In this document: positions 17,426-26,447 of the stretch, in pieces
How the letters are laid out: each line of letters opens with the position of its first letter
Numbering within the stretch: the first letter of the stretch is position 1
NCBI GenBank assembly: GCA_002314605.1
Contig: DCGO01000095.1
Span: forward strand, 1-61,647
Length of the DNA: 61,647 nt
Direction: 5' to 3'
From: Lentisphaeria bacterium UBA1776
GTDB taxonomy: Bacteria; Verrucomicrobiota; Lentisphaeria; Victivallales; Victivallaceae
Position numbers and translations under genes: made by a program
Notes under the pieces: generated by a model
Database searches by the model: none
What the model was told of the DNA's origin: nothing
Seen by the model: only the letters and a program-made list of their open reading frames with translations

Positions 17426-18682
17426 ATGAACCGTTCCCGAAGATTCATGATGCTGCTGTATATTTGCGGCATCGTGCTTTATTTCTTCTGCAATCTCCAG
17501 CGTTCCGGAGTGCCGGGCTCCCTTTTCAATGAACTGCAGCTGGACTTGAGTCTCTCCGCCGGACAGGTGGCGGGACTTGGAACGGCTTTTATCTACACTT
17601 ACACTTTGAACCAGCTGATCGCCGGATACATGACGGACCGTTACGGCGGGATGCACGTAATGATGTTCGGGACCTTTTTCTTCTGTGCGGGAGGGATGTT
17701 TTTTCCGCTGGTGCAGTCGGTCTGGGCGGCGTATGCGGCCCGGGCACTTGTGGGATTCGGGGCAAGTTTCATGTATTTGGGAATGGTCAAATTTTCCGGG
17801 CGGCTTTTTCCCTCGATTTTCCCGCAAATGGTGGGTGCCGTTCTGCTGTGCGGCTACATGGGAAATATCGCCGCCAACGCGCCTCTGGCGTGGCTGTCCG
17901 GCCAATTCACCTGGCGGACGACTTTTCTGGCGGCGGGAGTGCTTGCAACGGTATTTTACGCCCTTTTTCTTTTGTTGCGGATGCAGGTGACACCGGAGCC
18001 GGTCTGCCGGGAACCTTTCAGTTTCAGGCCCGTCCTGGAATTTCTCCGCAAACGTCACAATATCTGGATTTGCCTTTTCAACGGCGTCAATTTTCCTCTT
18101 TATTTCATTCTGCAGACCATCCTCGGGAAAAAATTTCTGCAGGATTACTGCCAGATCAGCGGCGGTGCCGCCGCCATGGCCATGTCGGTCATGGCGGTGA
18201 CGGCGGCCGTCAGCGGCATGCTTGCGGCGATCCTGACGCGCCTTATCGGGAACCGGCGGCGGATTTTCTTTCAGGCGGCAGCCATTTACAATGTGGCGGC
18301 AATTCTGATATCCATGGCGGCGATCTGCTGCAACTGGAGGTCACCACTTTTGACGGGTCCCCTGATCCTTCTCGGACTCATGTCCAATTTTGCGCCGGTC
18401 AACGTGGCGCTCCTGTACGAGACCAATCGCCGGGATCTGAGCGGGATCGCAGTGAGTTTCAGCAATTTTACCAGCTACCTCGGAGTTTCCGTCTTCGGGA
18501 GTCTTGCCGGGTTTCTCATGGAAGTGACGCCCCCCGTATGGTCGGGAGGAATGCTTGTTTACAGCCGCACTTCTTATCTGGCGGTATTCGGGCTCTTTCT
18601 GGTTCTGGCCCTGATTTCGCTGTTATGCGTGTTTCCCCTCAAAGAGACCTACGGAAAGAATATCGCGTCACAGATCCGGTGA
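17426..18682 (+). CDS. major facilitator superfamily transporter
   Basis: Inner-membrane carrier of 418 aa with about 12 hydrophobic segments. The loop between helices 2 and 3 holds the MFS signature as AGYMTDRYGGMHVMMFG, and YAARALVGFGASFMYLGMVK resembles helix 4 of the nitrate/hexuronate-type branch. The central cytoplasmic loop is short. Substrate unknown. The start ATG 17426 follows the dut stop; an upstream in-frame start would overlap dut and is not supported. Its 3' end converges with the marR-like gene, with 37 bases between them. Confidence 0.85.
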   Translation: MNRSRRFMMLLYICGIVLYFFCNLQRSGVPGSLFNELQLDLSLSAGQVAGLGTAFIYTYTLNQLIAGYMTDRYGGMHVMMFGTFFFCAGGMFFPLVQSVWAAYAARALVGFGASFMYLGMVKFSGRLFPSIFPQMVGAVLLCGYMGNIAANAPLAWLSGQFTWRTTFLAAGVLATVFYALFLLLRMQVTPEPVCREPFSFRPVLEFLRKRHNIWICLFNGVNFPLYFILQTILGKKFLQDYCQISGGAAAMAMSVMAVTAAVSGMLAAILTRLIGNRRRIFFQAAAIYNVAAILISMAAICCNWRSPLLTGPLILLGLMSNFAPVNVALLYETNRRDLSGIAVSFSNFTSYLGVSVFGSLAGFLMEVTPPVWSGGMLVYSRTSYLAVFGLFLVLALISLLCVFPLKETYGKNIASQIR

Positions 18683-18719
18683 CCGGGGATAAGCCTTCCG
18701 GCGGACAGCGGGAAACTGC

Positions 18720-19166
18720 TCAGCGGATCTTCCGGCAGATAATATCGGTGCCCCGGGCGATCTCCCGGATCTCCTCTTCCGAACAGGTGTCAAAATAGGA
18801 AGTGATGTATTCATTGATGCGGCTTTCCACTCCGGACAAAAATTCCTGTCCCTTGGAAGTAACATCGATGCGGACATTCCGCCGGTCCTCCGGGTTATCG
18901 GTCCGGTTCAGAAATCCCCGCTGGACAAGTTTATCCACAAAAAGCGACGCTCCGGCGCTGGTAAGTCCCGTGAGTTCCATGATCTTCCCCAAGTTGCAGG
19001 GCAGAATGAACCGAATGAGCATCAGGTTGAAAAACTGCCCCCGCAGAAGTCCGCAGGGATTGCGTTTCCACTCCGCCGCCAGAAGTTCCCTCCGGCGCAT
19101 TTCCAGCAGCCGGCAGCTGAGTTTGAACATCTCCAGATCCGGACGCTTTGATTTCGTTTCCGACAT
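18720..19166 (-). CDS. MarR family transcriptional regulator
   Basis: Winged helix-turn-helix DNA-binding protein, 148 aa. The recognition region is LGKIMELTGLTSAGASLFVD (helices 3-4) and the wing is NPEDRRNVRIDVTSKG. N- and C-terminal helices would form the dimer interface. MarR regulators usually repress a nearby efflux or catabolic gene in response to aromatic ligands. It lies 20 bases after the secretin gene on the same strand and is convergent with the MFS gene, so it could be a late gene of the secretin operon. No palindromic operator was recognised in the short flanking gaps. Confidence 0.85.
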   Translation of the reverse strand: MSETKSKRPDLEMFKLSCRLLEMRRRELLAAEWKRNPCGLLRGQFFNLMLIRFILPCNLGKIMELTGLTSAGASLFVDKLVQRGFLNRTDNPEDRRNVRIDVTSKGQEFLSGVESRINEYITSYFDTCSEEEIREIARGTDIICRKIR

Positions 19167-19186
19167 AAAAAGCCCTCCCCGCAGAA

Positions 19187-21220
19187 TTATCGGTAGCCCT
19201 TGGTTTCATCGTTGATTTTGGAGTGAATGTCTTCCAGACGATTCTCCCGGTCGGCACGGTCGGCATCCAGTCCGTACTGCTGGAAGAACATGTTGCCCAC
19301 CCGGCTGGTCATACCTTTGTTGACACTCTTGATGATCTTGCCCAGATGGTTACGGACATCGGCCCCCATCTGCTCATCCTCTCTGCTGTATTCCACTTCG
19401 GCGATCAGCACAAGCTGGGACTGCTTGATGGACTCGGTTTCCGTTGAGAATACCCGGCCGATGACCGGCAGATCCTTGAAGAACGGCAGCCCCGCCGTGC
19501 CGCGGACGGATTCGGATTTTTTGAGACCGCCGATGACGAAAGTCTTGGCGTCATACCCGATCTGGACCGTGGTGCTGACATTGGACTCGCTCCGGCGGGC
19601 GGAGCCGTCGGCATTCCAGCCCAGAAGGGAAATGCAGGAGAGGGACACATTCAGCTTGGCGGCATTGCCGGTTACAACCGGAGTGGCCCTGAGATCGAAC
19701 TGGAACCCGTCCGTGACCATAGGATACTGGAGCCAGCCGTGAATGATGCCGGGGGAACAGTTCATGGTGTTGCCGTCGGTGTTGTACCAGGCGGCGGTTA
19801 CGGGAGTCGCAGTACCGTCGGCATTGTATTTGAGATAGCCGGTAAGATACTTGGCCATGGCATCGGTCTTGGAATTGTCCTTGTACGCCACGGCGGAATA
19901 GTCCCCGTAGGTATTGGTGCCGGTCTGGGTACCCATCATGCGCATGGTGTAACCCATGGGAACCATCATGGCGGAACTTCCGGCATTTTTGTAAAAGTCC
20001 TTCAGATCCTGATAAGACATGATCTTGGTGATGGCTTCCCGCTGGATGGTATCCGGATTGGGATCCGTGTAAGTGAATTCAGTGCACGCTTCGGCGATGG
20101 AACTGGCTCCGGCAGTGTAAAAGGTCCGGTCGTAAAAAAAACCGGAATTGACCTGCATGTGACTGGGCTTGCGGTTCTGGGCTACCAGAATGCCGCTGGC
20201 CACGCATTTTGCCTTTCCGATGCTGGTCATGAAATCGAGATAGCGTGTATTCCATTTTGGGTTGAAATTCCAGTAGTCCACAGAGTTGCTTCCGGTCCGC
20301 TGGGCACCGCTGGCATAAAAGGTGCCCCAGTTGCGGCTGGTGACGGTCCCGGCGGAAAAGAGGTCCACACCTTCATTGTTTTTCCAGCTCTGGAAATCCA
20401 CGCCGATACGGTCGTCGTTTTCTGCATAGATCTCCAGGACCCGGTAGGAGATCTTCACTTCCGGGATCTGCCGGTCATATTTCTCCAGCATGGCCTGCAT
20501 GTCATGCCAGTTCCAGTTGGGGGCCTTGATGATCAGGGCATTCAATTCCGCATCCACCACAATTTCCCCGGGCTTCACGGCAAACTGGGGATCCAGGTCC
20601 GATGACCCCACCTTGAGAAGCATGTCACGGAGATTGGATGCCCGGCTGATCTTCGGAAAATAGAGCCGGACTTCCGCGTCCGGCAGAAAGGACAGCCCCG
20701 GCCGGTCCAGTTTGGCCACAATGGCATCCAGGCCCTTGCCGTCTTTGGAATCGGCAAAACGGTAGGCTTCCGCCGAGACCATGACGATCCCGGTGCCGTC
20801 CTTGTATTTAAGGGCAGTGGCTTCCACCGGACTGGCGTTCACCGTCCGGGCCCAGACCGCCGCAGAGAGATAGCTCCGGACCGCATAGGGATCGGCGTGT
20901 TTGAGCACATAGGCTTTGGTGATGACATAGGGGTCCGTATTGTCGCGGATCACATGGACCTGACGGGTATCCTCCTTCACATTGATTTTCAGCTGTGCCT
21001 GAACATGACTGGGAGCATAGCCGCCGGTGGGATCGTCATTGTCCGCACGGGGAGTACCGGCAATGGCATTGGGAGTCAGCATGATCTCCCGGGAGCCCTG
21101 CTGATTCGGGTTGATGATCACGGTGCGAGGCTGCTGTTTCTCCTGCTGCATGTTCTGGCAGCCGTTCAACAGGAGCGCCGCAGAGGAAAAAAGTGAAATC
21201 GAAGAAAATGCATGTTTCAT
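19187..21220 (-). CDS. secretin-like outer-membrane lipoprotein (type II/III/IV-pilus family)
   Basis: 677-aa protein with a lipoprotein signal (lipobox LLNGC). N-terminal mixed domains include AYVLKHADPYAVRSYLSAAV. A secretin-type N-domain has EIVVDAELNALIIKAPNWNW and PEVKISYRVLEIYAENDDRI, followed by DFQSWKNNEGV. The C-terminal beta domain contains FVIGGLKKSESVRGTAGLPF and DLPVIGRVFSTETESIKQSQ, matching the secretin lip signature. Secretins form large outer-membrane pores for pilus or protein export. It is 6 bases after a shorter paralogue (21227-22675) that shares the WKNxxGV motif. The ATPase and platform genes lie 5 kb away. Confidence 0.8.
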   Translation of the reverse strand: MKHAFSSISLFSSAALLLNGCQNMQQEKQQPRTVIINPNQQGSREIMLTPNAIAGTPRADNDDPTGGYAPSHVQAQLKINVKEDTRQVHVIRDNTDPYVITKAYVLKHADPYAVRSYLSAAVWARTVNASPVEATALKYKDGTGIVMVSAEAYRFADSKDGKGLDAIVAKLDRPGLSFLPDAEVRLYFPKISRASNLRDMLLKVGSSDLDPQFAVKPGEIVVDAELNALIIKAPNWNWHDMQAMLEKYDRQIPEVKISYRVLEIYAENDDRIGVDFQSWKNNEGVDLFSAGTVTSRNWGTFYASGAQRTGSNSVDYWNFNPKWNTRYLDFMTSIGKAKCVASGILVAQNRKPSHMQVNSGFFYDRTFYTAGASSIAEACTEFTYTDPNPDTIQREAITKIMSYQDLKDFYKNAGSSAMMVPMGYTMRMMGTQTGTNTYGDYSAVAYKDNSKTDAMAKYLTGYLKYNADGTATPVTAAWYNTDGNTMNCSPGIIHGWLQYPMVTDGFQFDLRATPVVTGNAAKLNVSLSCISLLGWNADGSARRSESNVSTTVQIGYDAKTFVIGGLKKSESVRGTAGLPFFKDLPVIGRVFSTETESIKQSQLVLIAEVEYSREDEQMGADVRNHLGKIIKSVNKGMTSRVGNMFFQQYGLDADRADRENRLEDIHSKINDETKGYR

Positions 21221-21226
21221 GATGAA

Positions 21227-22675
21227 TCACTCCAGATCTTTGCGGAAGGGGTTTTCGATACGGCGCCGGACATCCCGGGTCATACTGGCCGGATCGACGG
21301 GTTTGCTGTTGTTGACATCCTGGGGATGGGCTTCCGCCGTCACCACGATGTAAGTCCGTTCCCGGATGGTGGTCACGGTGCTGAAAAGATATTTGATGAC
21401 GGGGATCCGGCAGAGGATGGGGAGCCCCAGAGTCTGCTCCACGTCATTCTCCTTTTCATAGACAGTCAGAACCTTTTCCACACCGAAGGCCAATGTGGCG
21501 CTGCCCTCCATGATGCTGGAGTTGCTCAACTCCGCTCCGGTGTTGCCCCGCTCCACCACGTTCTTGAAATTCATGGAGTAGCTGAAAAGCACGTTGCCTC
21601 TGCCGTTGTTTCCCAGACAGATGAAGGGATTGAAAATGGTTGCCGACAGCACCGGGGGATCGGCATGCTTGATGCCGTATTCATCTTCGTAATAACTCTT
21701 GCCCACGGAGGTGCGCCCCAGGGTGTTTTTGAAGATGTTCTGGTATTCCGGATACATGGAGATCCGGTAAATGAAGGGGGCCGTATCCGGTTTGGCTGTC
21801 TGCAGCATGAGGAGACTGCGGTAATCCGTTTCATCGCGGACGGGGGTGTTGATCATGGTGAGTCCGGCATTGGCGGCCACGTTGGCGTTGCCGGACTGCT
21901 GAAGACAGCGGATGAAACTCATGTCGATCTGGGGAGCGGTGAAGAATCCGCCGAACCCCCAGGAAGTGCTGGCATTGATGGCAGTATCCGCAAGCCCCTG
22001 GATCACCTGATCCACCGAGAGGTGTCCGGCGTTGTAGGCGGCGTTGAGGAGATTTACACCGGGACCGTTTTTCCAGGCCAGATAGTCAAAACCCCAGTCC
22101 TTCAGATCGCTGTCCCGGATCTCATAGTAGTTGAGCCTGAGGCTGATCTGGGGGATCGGACGGTCCAGCCGGGCGAGAAAGTTCAGCGTCCGGGTGGCGG
22201 CGTTCATCTGGTCGCGCCAGAAGATCGTATTGGTTTCGGCATTTACATAAGCGGCTCCGACGCTGGACCCGGTGGACTGATCGATGATTTCCCGGAACTG
22301 TCTGGCTGCACGGAATTTCGGAGCATACGCCACATGGGCGATGCCGGTGCCTTCCAGACCGGGCCGGTCAATGGTACGGACCAGATCGTCCACCATGGGG
22401 AGAAAATCTTTTCCGGTGGAGACCATGATGGCATTGCCGTTTTTGCCGTCCACGGTGGTGACCCGGCGGACTTCGGAATTGAAGCTGTACCGCTTGACGG
22501 CGGAGTTGATGAAGGGCAGCAGTTCCTGCGCATCGGCGTGCCGCAGTTCATAGACCCGGGTGGCATACCGGACCTGAGCGTCATCCTGCCGCAGGTGGAT
22601 GGTCCGCACCTCGGCGGGCGCCGCACCCAGCACCGTGCAGACGATGCCGAGCAGAATCAAACCGTATTTTTTCAT
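21227..22675 (-). CDS. secretin-like protein, paralogue of the adjacent secretin
   Basis: 482 aa with a cleavable signal (hydrophobic residues about 5-18, ending GAAPA). An N-terminal segment ATRVYELRHADAQELLPFIN parallels the neighbour's AYVLKHADPYAV. QISLRLNYYEIRDSDLKDWG and DYLAWKNGPGVN match the neighbour's secretin entry region. The C-terminal part has LGLPILCRIPVIKYLFSTVT and RTYIVVTAEAHPQ, a degenerate secretin lip. It lacks the lipobox and some 190 residues seen in the partner. The two are probably co-expressed and may form one complex. Family assignment is by motif, and the pore role is inferred. Confidence 0.72.
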   Translation of the reverse strand: MKKYGLILLGIVCTVLGAAPAEVRTIHLRQDDAQVRYATRVYELRHADAQELLPFINSAVKRYSFNSEVRRVTTVDGKNGNAIMVSTGKDFLPMVDDLVRTIDRPGLEGTGIAHVAYAPKFRAARQFREIIDQSTGSSVGAAYVNAETNTIFWRDQMNAATRTLNFLARLDRPIPQISLRLNYYEIRDSDLKDWGFDYLAWKNGPGVNLLNAAYNAGHLSVDQVIQGLADTAINASTSWGFGGFFTAPQIDMSFIRCLQQSGNANVAANAGLTMINTPVRDETDYRSLLMLQTAKPDTAPFIYRISMYPEYQNIFKNTLGRTSVGKSYYEDEYGIKHADPPVLSATIFNPFICLGNNGRGNVLFSYSMNFKNVVERGNTGAELSNSSIMEGSATLAFGVEKVLTVYEKENDVEQTLGLPILCRIPVIKYLFSTVTTIRERTYIVVTAEAHPQDVNNSKPVDPASMTRDVRRRIENPFRKDLE

Positions 22676-22751
22676 AAAACTTCTCCCGGGGAAAAAAACT
22701 GGCCCGGCCGGGGAACCGGCCTGAACTCTGTAATGAATGGAAAGGGAAAAT

Positions 22752-23189
22752 TTAAAGGAAGTTGAATCCGAGGATCGCGATTTCCTTATCGGAGGTCTTT
22801 CCGGTGATGATCCGGAAGAGCGCCTCGCTGTGGATGATCTTCTTGTCTTTGTCGATCCGCTCGAAACGGATTTTCCAGATGTGGGGCGTCACTGCCACAA
22901 ATTCCAGACTGGTAAGATACTGGAAGGAGATGGGCTGTCCCAGCGTTTCCACAATGTATCCCCGGGTGCTGTTGAATTTCTTTTCATCGAAGCGCGCCCG
23001 CTGTTCTTCCGGCAGAAGCTCGACGAATTCCGACGGATTGTTTTTCAGAAACGCCATCAGAAGTTCCCGGCAGAGCGTCAGCTCTTTGCCGGCATTTTTC
23101 GGCAGTGCCCGCTCCGGAGGCTGTTCCAGGATAGTGGTACAGCCCGCCAGCAGTGCCGCCGCAATCGCAAGCAGGAACAAATGTTTCAT
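22752..23189 (-). CDS. small lipoprotein upstream of the secretin genes
   Basis: 145 aa with a clear lipoprotein signal (LLAIAAALLAGC, lipobox LAGC at about 13-16). The mature part is mostly alpha/beta with no recognised domain; it contains LPEEQRARFDEKKFNSTRGY and a basic C-terminus. The start at 23189 has an agagg site and replaces a longer reading that lacks one. As first gene ahead of two secretins, a pilotin-like role in placing them in the outer membrane is plausible but unproven. Confidence 0.6.
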   Translation of the reverse strand: MKHLFLLAIAAALLAGCTTILEQPPERALPKNAGKELTLCRELLMAFLKNNPSEFVELLPEEQRARFDEKKFNSTRGYIVETLGQPISFQYLTSLEFVAVTPHIWKIRFERIDKDKKIIHSEALFRIITGKTSDKEIAILGFNFL

Positions 23190-23245
23190 GCAAAACCTCT
23201 TTGAATTTGAAATGCTTTTGACAAAAATGTCTTTGCATGAAAGAT

Positions 23246-23273
23246 AATATACCATCTTTCTCCTGAAATGCAA
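23246..23273 (-). promoter_or_regulatory. promoter of the lipoprotein-secretin operon
   Basis: On the minus strand TTGCAT (23273-23268), 16-base spacer, TATATT (23251-23246), about 60 bases before the lipoprotein ATG. It sits in the 257-base divergent region 23190-23446, which holds no gene. Confidence 0.55.
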
Positions 23274-23382
23274 GCTCCGATGCGAAAATTTGAAAAAAAA
23301 GGTCCGCAAGTGCCGCAGGCTCCAGCGCGGGCACACGCCTGTCAGCCGGACAAAATTCAGCGGTCAACAGGTCATTCTGTTC

Positions 23383-23410
23383 TTGACTTTTTCTGTTCCT
23401 GCGTTACATT
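23383..23410 (+). promoter_or_regulatory. promoter of the rdgC-like gene
   Basis: TTGACT (23383-23388), 16-base spacer, TACATT (23405-23410), 36 bases before the ATG at 23447. It is divergent from the lipoprotein-secretin promoter. Confidence 0.6.
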
Positions 23411-23446
23411 TTGGAGTGCGCAAAATTCAACAGGGAGATTGCAGAC

Positions 23447-24547
23447 ATGCCTTTTGATAATGGAAGTATCAGCGTCACTTTTTTTGAGCTTCAGGAACCT
23501 TTGCCGGAAGATCTGGCGGGAAAAATGTCCGTCTATCGGGCCGGAACGCTGGACAGCGTCAGCAAAGATCCGGATGAAGATGCCCAGCTGGGCTGGGTGG
23601 CCCGTCATATTCTTGATTCGGAGATCAATGATGTCACCATTCACCGGGGGCGGATGATCTCCATGATGCTCCGCAAAGCCAAGCGTCAGGTCCCTTCCTC
23701 GCTGCTGCAGGCCATCTGCCGCAAGGATGAACAGAAGTATCTCTCCGAGAAACAGGCGGATTTCGTGCCTTCCAAGGTGCGCAAAGCCATCAAACAGGAG
23801 GCTGTCGAAAAACTTCTGCCCATGATGCCGCCCACCCTTTCGGCCATACCGTTTGCGGCGGACCCGGCGAACAACATTCTCTACCTCGGCACCGGGTCCC
23901 AGGCGGGAATCGACCTCTTCATCGAGGAATTCCGCCGTGCTGCCGGGACGGAACCGCTGCAGTGGACACCCGCTTCCATTCTGGAAAAAGATCATCAGAC
24001 CACGGAAAGCAGTTTTCCTGCCATTTCCTTCTGCGGGACGCGGGAAACGGAGCCGGTGATCGGCCGGGATTTTCTGACATGGCTCTGGTACTTCAGTGAA
24101 AAGGGCGGCAAGGCCGACTGCGGCAGCGACGGTGAATTTGAACTCCTGATCGAGGCCCCTCTGGTCTTTGCCGATTCCGGCGAAGCCAACGGTGCCGAGG
24201 AGACCGTGGTCAAAAAAGGCAACAGTCCCCAGCGGAGCGCGGAAGCCAAAGCCGCACTGGCCACCGGCAAAAAACTCAAGAAGGCCGCCTTCACCATGGC
24301 CCGGGGTCAGGAACTCTGGCACGGGACCTTTGATGCCGATCACTTCACCTTCAGCGGGCTCAAACTTCCCGACGGGGAGATGATGGCACCGGACGAGCGT
24401 TTCCAGGAACGCATGGAGTTCCTTCTCCTCTTCAAAAATGCCTGGGGCGCTTATTTCCGGACCTTTGCCGAAACCATGCTGGGCGGCGGCCTGGCCGGGG
24501 AAGAAGCCAAATTGAAAAAATGGGCATCCAGCCGCGACGCGGTATAG
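23447..24547 (+). CDS. RdgC-like recombination-associated protein
   Basis: 366-aa cytoplasmic protein resembling RdgC, a ring-shaped DNA-binding protein that limits RecA activity. The supporting pattern is the basic segment FVPSKVRKAIKQEAVEKLLP followed by PFAADPANNILYLGTGSQAG (the RdgC beta-strand after its basic helix), then FLTWLWYFSEKGGKADCG, and a late KKAAFTMARGQELWHGTFDA. The start at 23447 has an agggag site at 23432-23437; an upstream ATG at 23411 lacks one. It is monocistronic or leads rsmE (18 bases on). The name is by pattern, at moderate certainty; it is shorter in its N-terminal part than I expect for E. coli RdgC. Confidence 0.62.
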   Translation: MPFDNGSISVTFFELQEPLPEDLAGKMSVYRAGTLDSVSKDPDEDAQLGWVARHILDSEINDVTIHRGRMISMMLRKAKRQVPSSLLQAICRKDEQKYLSEKQADFVPSKVRKAIKQEAVEKLLPMMPPTLSAIPFAADPANNILYLGTGSQAGIDLFIEEFRRAAGTEPLQWTPASILEKDHQTTESSFPAISFCGTRETEPVIGRDFLTWLWYFSEKGGKADCGSDGEFELLIEAPLVFADSGEANGAEETVVKKGNSPQRSAEAKAALATGKKLKKAAFTMARGQELWHGTFDADHFTFSGLKLPDGEMMAPDERFQERMEFLLLFKNAWGAYFRTFAETMLGGGLAGEEAKLKKWASSRDAV

Positions 24548-24565
24548 CGCCCGAAAAGAAAAGTC

Positions 24566-25249
24566 ATGCACAGCTTCTGGGTGGACAAGTGGCCGGAGAC
24601 AGGATCGGTCTTCCGGCTGGCAAAACAGGAGGAGGAACATCTCTTCCGGATCCTGCGGCCCCGCATGGGGGAGCGCGTCCGCCTGCTGTCCGGAGACGGT
24701 CTTGCCGGCACCGCCGAAATTTCCGGTGTCAGGGAGCTGAAACTGCTGGAGGTCACACCGGAAGCGGCCCCGGAACTGCAGCTGATCCTCTGCTGCGCGG
24801 CACCCCGCCGCCAGAAACTGGATCTGCTGCTCAAGCAGGCCGTGGAACTGGGGGTGTCGGCGATTCACCTGATGCATTGTGCACGGTCGGTGGCCAAACC
24901 GGAAGGAGCGGACCGCTGGCAGACGCTGATGCAGGAAGCCTGCAAGCAGTCAGGCAATCCTTTTCTTCCGGAAATCTTTGTCCACCCCTCCCCCGGATCG
25001 GCACTGGCGGCTCTGGCCGGATGCCGGCTGTATTACGGGGCTGTGGTGCCGCCGGAGGAACCCATGCCGGAGATTCCGGCACGGGGCAAAGCGGTTTTTC
25101 TGGCCGGTCCGGAGGGAGGATTCACCGTGGAGGAGGAAACGTTGTTTGCGGCACACGGAGCCAAAGGGATCAGTCTCGGGCCGTGGATCCTGCGGCTGGA
25201 AACCGCGGCTGCGGCGGGACTGGCGGTATTGAGGGCGCTTGGAAGATGA
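24566..25249 (+). CDS. rsmE: 16S rRNA (uracil1498-N3)-methyltransferase
   Basis: SPOUT-class methyltransferase, 227 aa, that methylates U1498 of 16S rRNA using S-adenosylmethionine. The N-terminal PUA-like domain (to about 70) is followed by LKQAVELGVSAIHLMHCARS, the central QEACKQSGNPFLPEI, and the trefoil-knot motif AGPEGGFTVEEE with ISLGPWILRLETAAAAGLAV near the C-terminus. All are diagnostic. The stop overlaps the LysM lipoprotein start (ATGA). Confidence 0.95.
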   Translation: MHSFWVDKWPETGSVFRLAKQEEEHLFRILRPRMGERVRLLSGDGLAGTAEISGVRELKLLEVTPEAAPELQLILCCAAPRRQKLDLLLKQAVELGVSAIHLMHCARSVAKPEGADRWQTLMQEACKQSGNPFLPEIFVHPSPGSALAALAGCRLYYGAVVPPEEPMPEIPARGKAVFLAGPEGGFTVEEETLFAAHGAKGISLGPWILRLETAAAAGLAVLRALGR

Positions 25250-25929
25250 GAACTTTTCTGACTTTTGGGGCGGTGATCCTTCTGCTTTCCGGCTGCGGCG
25301 GAAATTCCTCCCGGGATCCCCGGATGGTTCTGGCCGAGAAATGCCGGACCGAAGGAGATTTTCCGGCTGCGGAACGGCAGATCCGGCGGTATCTGGATTC
25401 CCATCCGGACAACGCCGATGCACATCTCCGGCTGGCATCGCTGTACGATGAATCCCTGGGGGACCCGCTGGGAGCGGCCTATCATTACCGGGAATATCTC
25501 CGGCTTGCTCCCGGTTCCGGCCGTCAGGAAGCCGTGCGCAAGTGGCAGACGGACGCGGTCCGCAGGTGCGTCCCGGTTAAGGAACCGGACGCCAATCCGA
25601 AGGAACTTGCCCGGCTCCGGCGGGAAAACGAGGAGTTGAAGCGCCTTGCTTCAGAACTGGAAAAGAAACTGCTTGTCAATTCCGCTCCGGTTCCGGCATC
25701 CGCAGCTCAGGCTCCCGCAGTATCCCCGGCGCCGCCGGCTCCGGCTCCGGCTCCGGCAAACGAAGAAGTGATCTATGTCGTCAGATCCGGGGATAATCTG
25801 AGCCGGATCGCCCGGAAATTCTACGGCAGTTCCACAGCGATCGCCCCCATTGCGGAAGCCAATCATCTGACGCCAAAAAGTGTCCTTTTTATCGGTCAAA
25901 AGCTTAAAATTCCTAAAAAATCGAGGTAA
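25246..25929 (+). CDS. LysM-domain lipoprotein
   Basis: 227 aa, lipoprotein signal with lipobox LLSGC (about 14-18). Mature protein: a TPR-like segment (FPAAERQIRRYLDSHPDNAD, about 35-80), a short coiled coil (LARLRRENEELKRLASELEK), a Pro/Ala spacer (about 145-167), then a single LysM domain at the end (VRSGDNLSRIARKFYG, and IGQKLKIP near the C-terminus). LysM binds N-acetylglucosamine in peptidoglycan, so this is probably an outer-membrane lipoprotein that reaches the wall. It starts inside the rsmE stop. The next lipoprotein starts 3 bases later. Confidence 0.85.
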   Translation: MRTFLTFGAVILLLSGCGGNSSRDPRMVLAEKCRTEGDFPAAERQIRRYLDSHPDNADAHLRLASLYDESLGDPLGAAYHYREYLRLAPGSGRQEAVRKWQTDAVRRCVPVKEPDANPKELARLRRENEELKRLASELEKKLLVNSAPVPASAAQAPAVSPAPPAPAPAPANEEVIYVVRSGDNLSRIARKFYGSSTAIAPIAEANHLTPKSVLFIGQKLKIPKKSR

Positions 25930-25932
25930 AAC

Positions 25933-26445
25933 ATGAAAATTCTGATGCGTGCGGCAATTCTGTCCGCAGCGGTTTTGTCCGGCGGATGCTGGATGATGCA
26001 GGAGCCGGCGTCCCGGCAGACGGAACTGTATGATCTGAACATCCCCGCCAGCCCGGTCAGGGGACCGGAGGTGCGGCGGATCGTCAATCTTTCGCCTTCC
26101 GGGGTGAAAATGCTCTGCCGCGAGCAGGACGGCCGGATCACCGAGAACCGGAATGTCTGCTGGGTTCAGACGCCGGAAGCCATGCTGCGGCGGTATTTCG
26201 CCTGTGCTTTCCGCAACTCCGCCGGAGGACATGTGGAACTGACCCTGCTGCGTTTTGAACTTGACCGGAAGGCAAATCAGGCGGTAATCGCGCTGGAAGC
26301 AAGGTTTTCCGGCAGGGCCGCCGTACAATACCTGGAGGCGAAAGCACCGCTGCAGAATGCCGGCGGCATCGCCGCCGCCGACGCCATGAGCAAATGTGCC
26401 GCAGAACTGGTCAGCCGGATTTCAGCAATTACACAGGAGAAATAA
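25933..26445 (+). CDS. lipoprotein, ABC-transport auxiliary (PqiC/DUF330-like)
   Basis: 170 aa, lipoprotein signal with lipobox LSGGC (about 15-19). The mature N-terminus TELYDLNIPASPVRGPEVRR resembles the YDL...P...V start of the PqiC/YmbA auxiliary lipoproteins of MlaD-type lipid transporters. A late DAMSKCAAELVSRI helix fits too. No MCE, permease or ATPase gene is next to it, so the assignment rests on sequence style alone. It is in the operon rsmE, LysM lipoprotein, this gene, thyX. Confidence 0.5.
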   Translation: MKILMRAAILSAAVLSGGCWMMQEPASRQTELYDLNIPASPVRGPEVRRIVNLSPSGVKMLCREQDGRITENRNVCWVQTPEAMLRRYFACAFRNSAGGHVELTLLRFELDRKANQAVIALEARFSGRAAVQYLEAKAPLQNAGGIAAADAMSKCAAELVSRISAITQEK

Positions 26446-26447
26446 CT

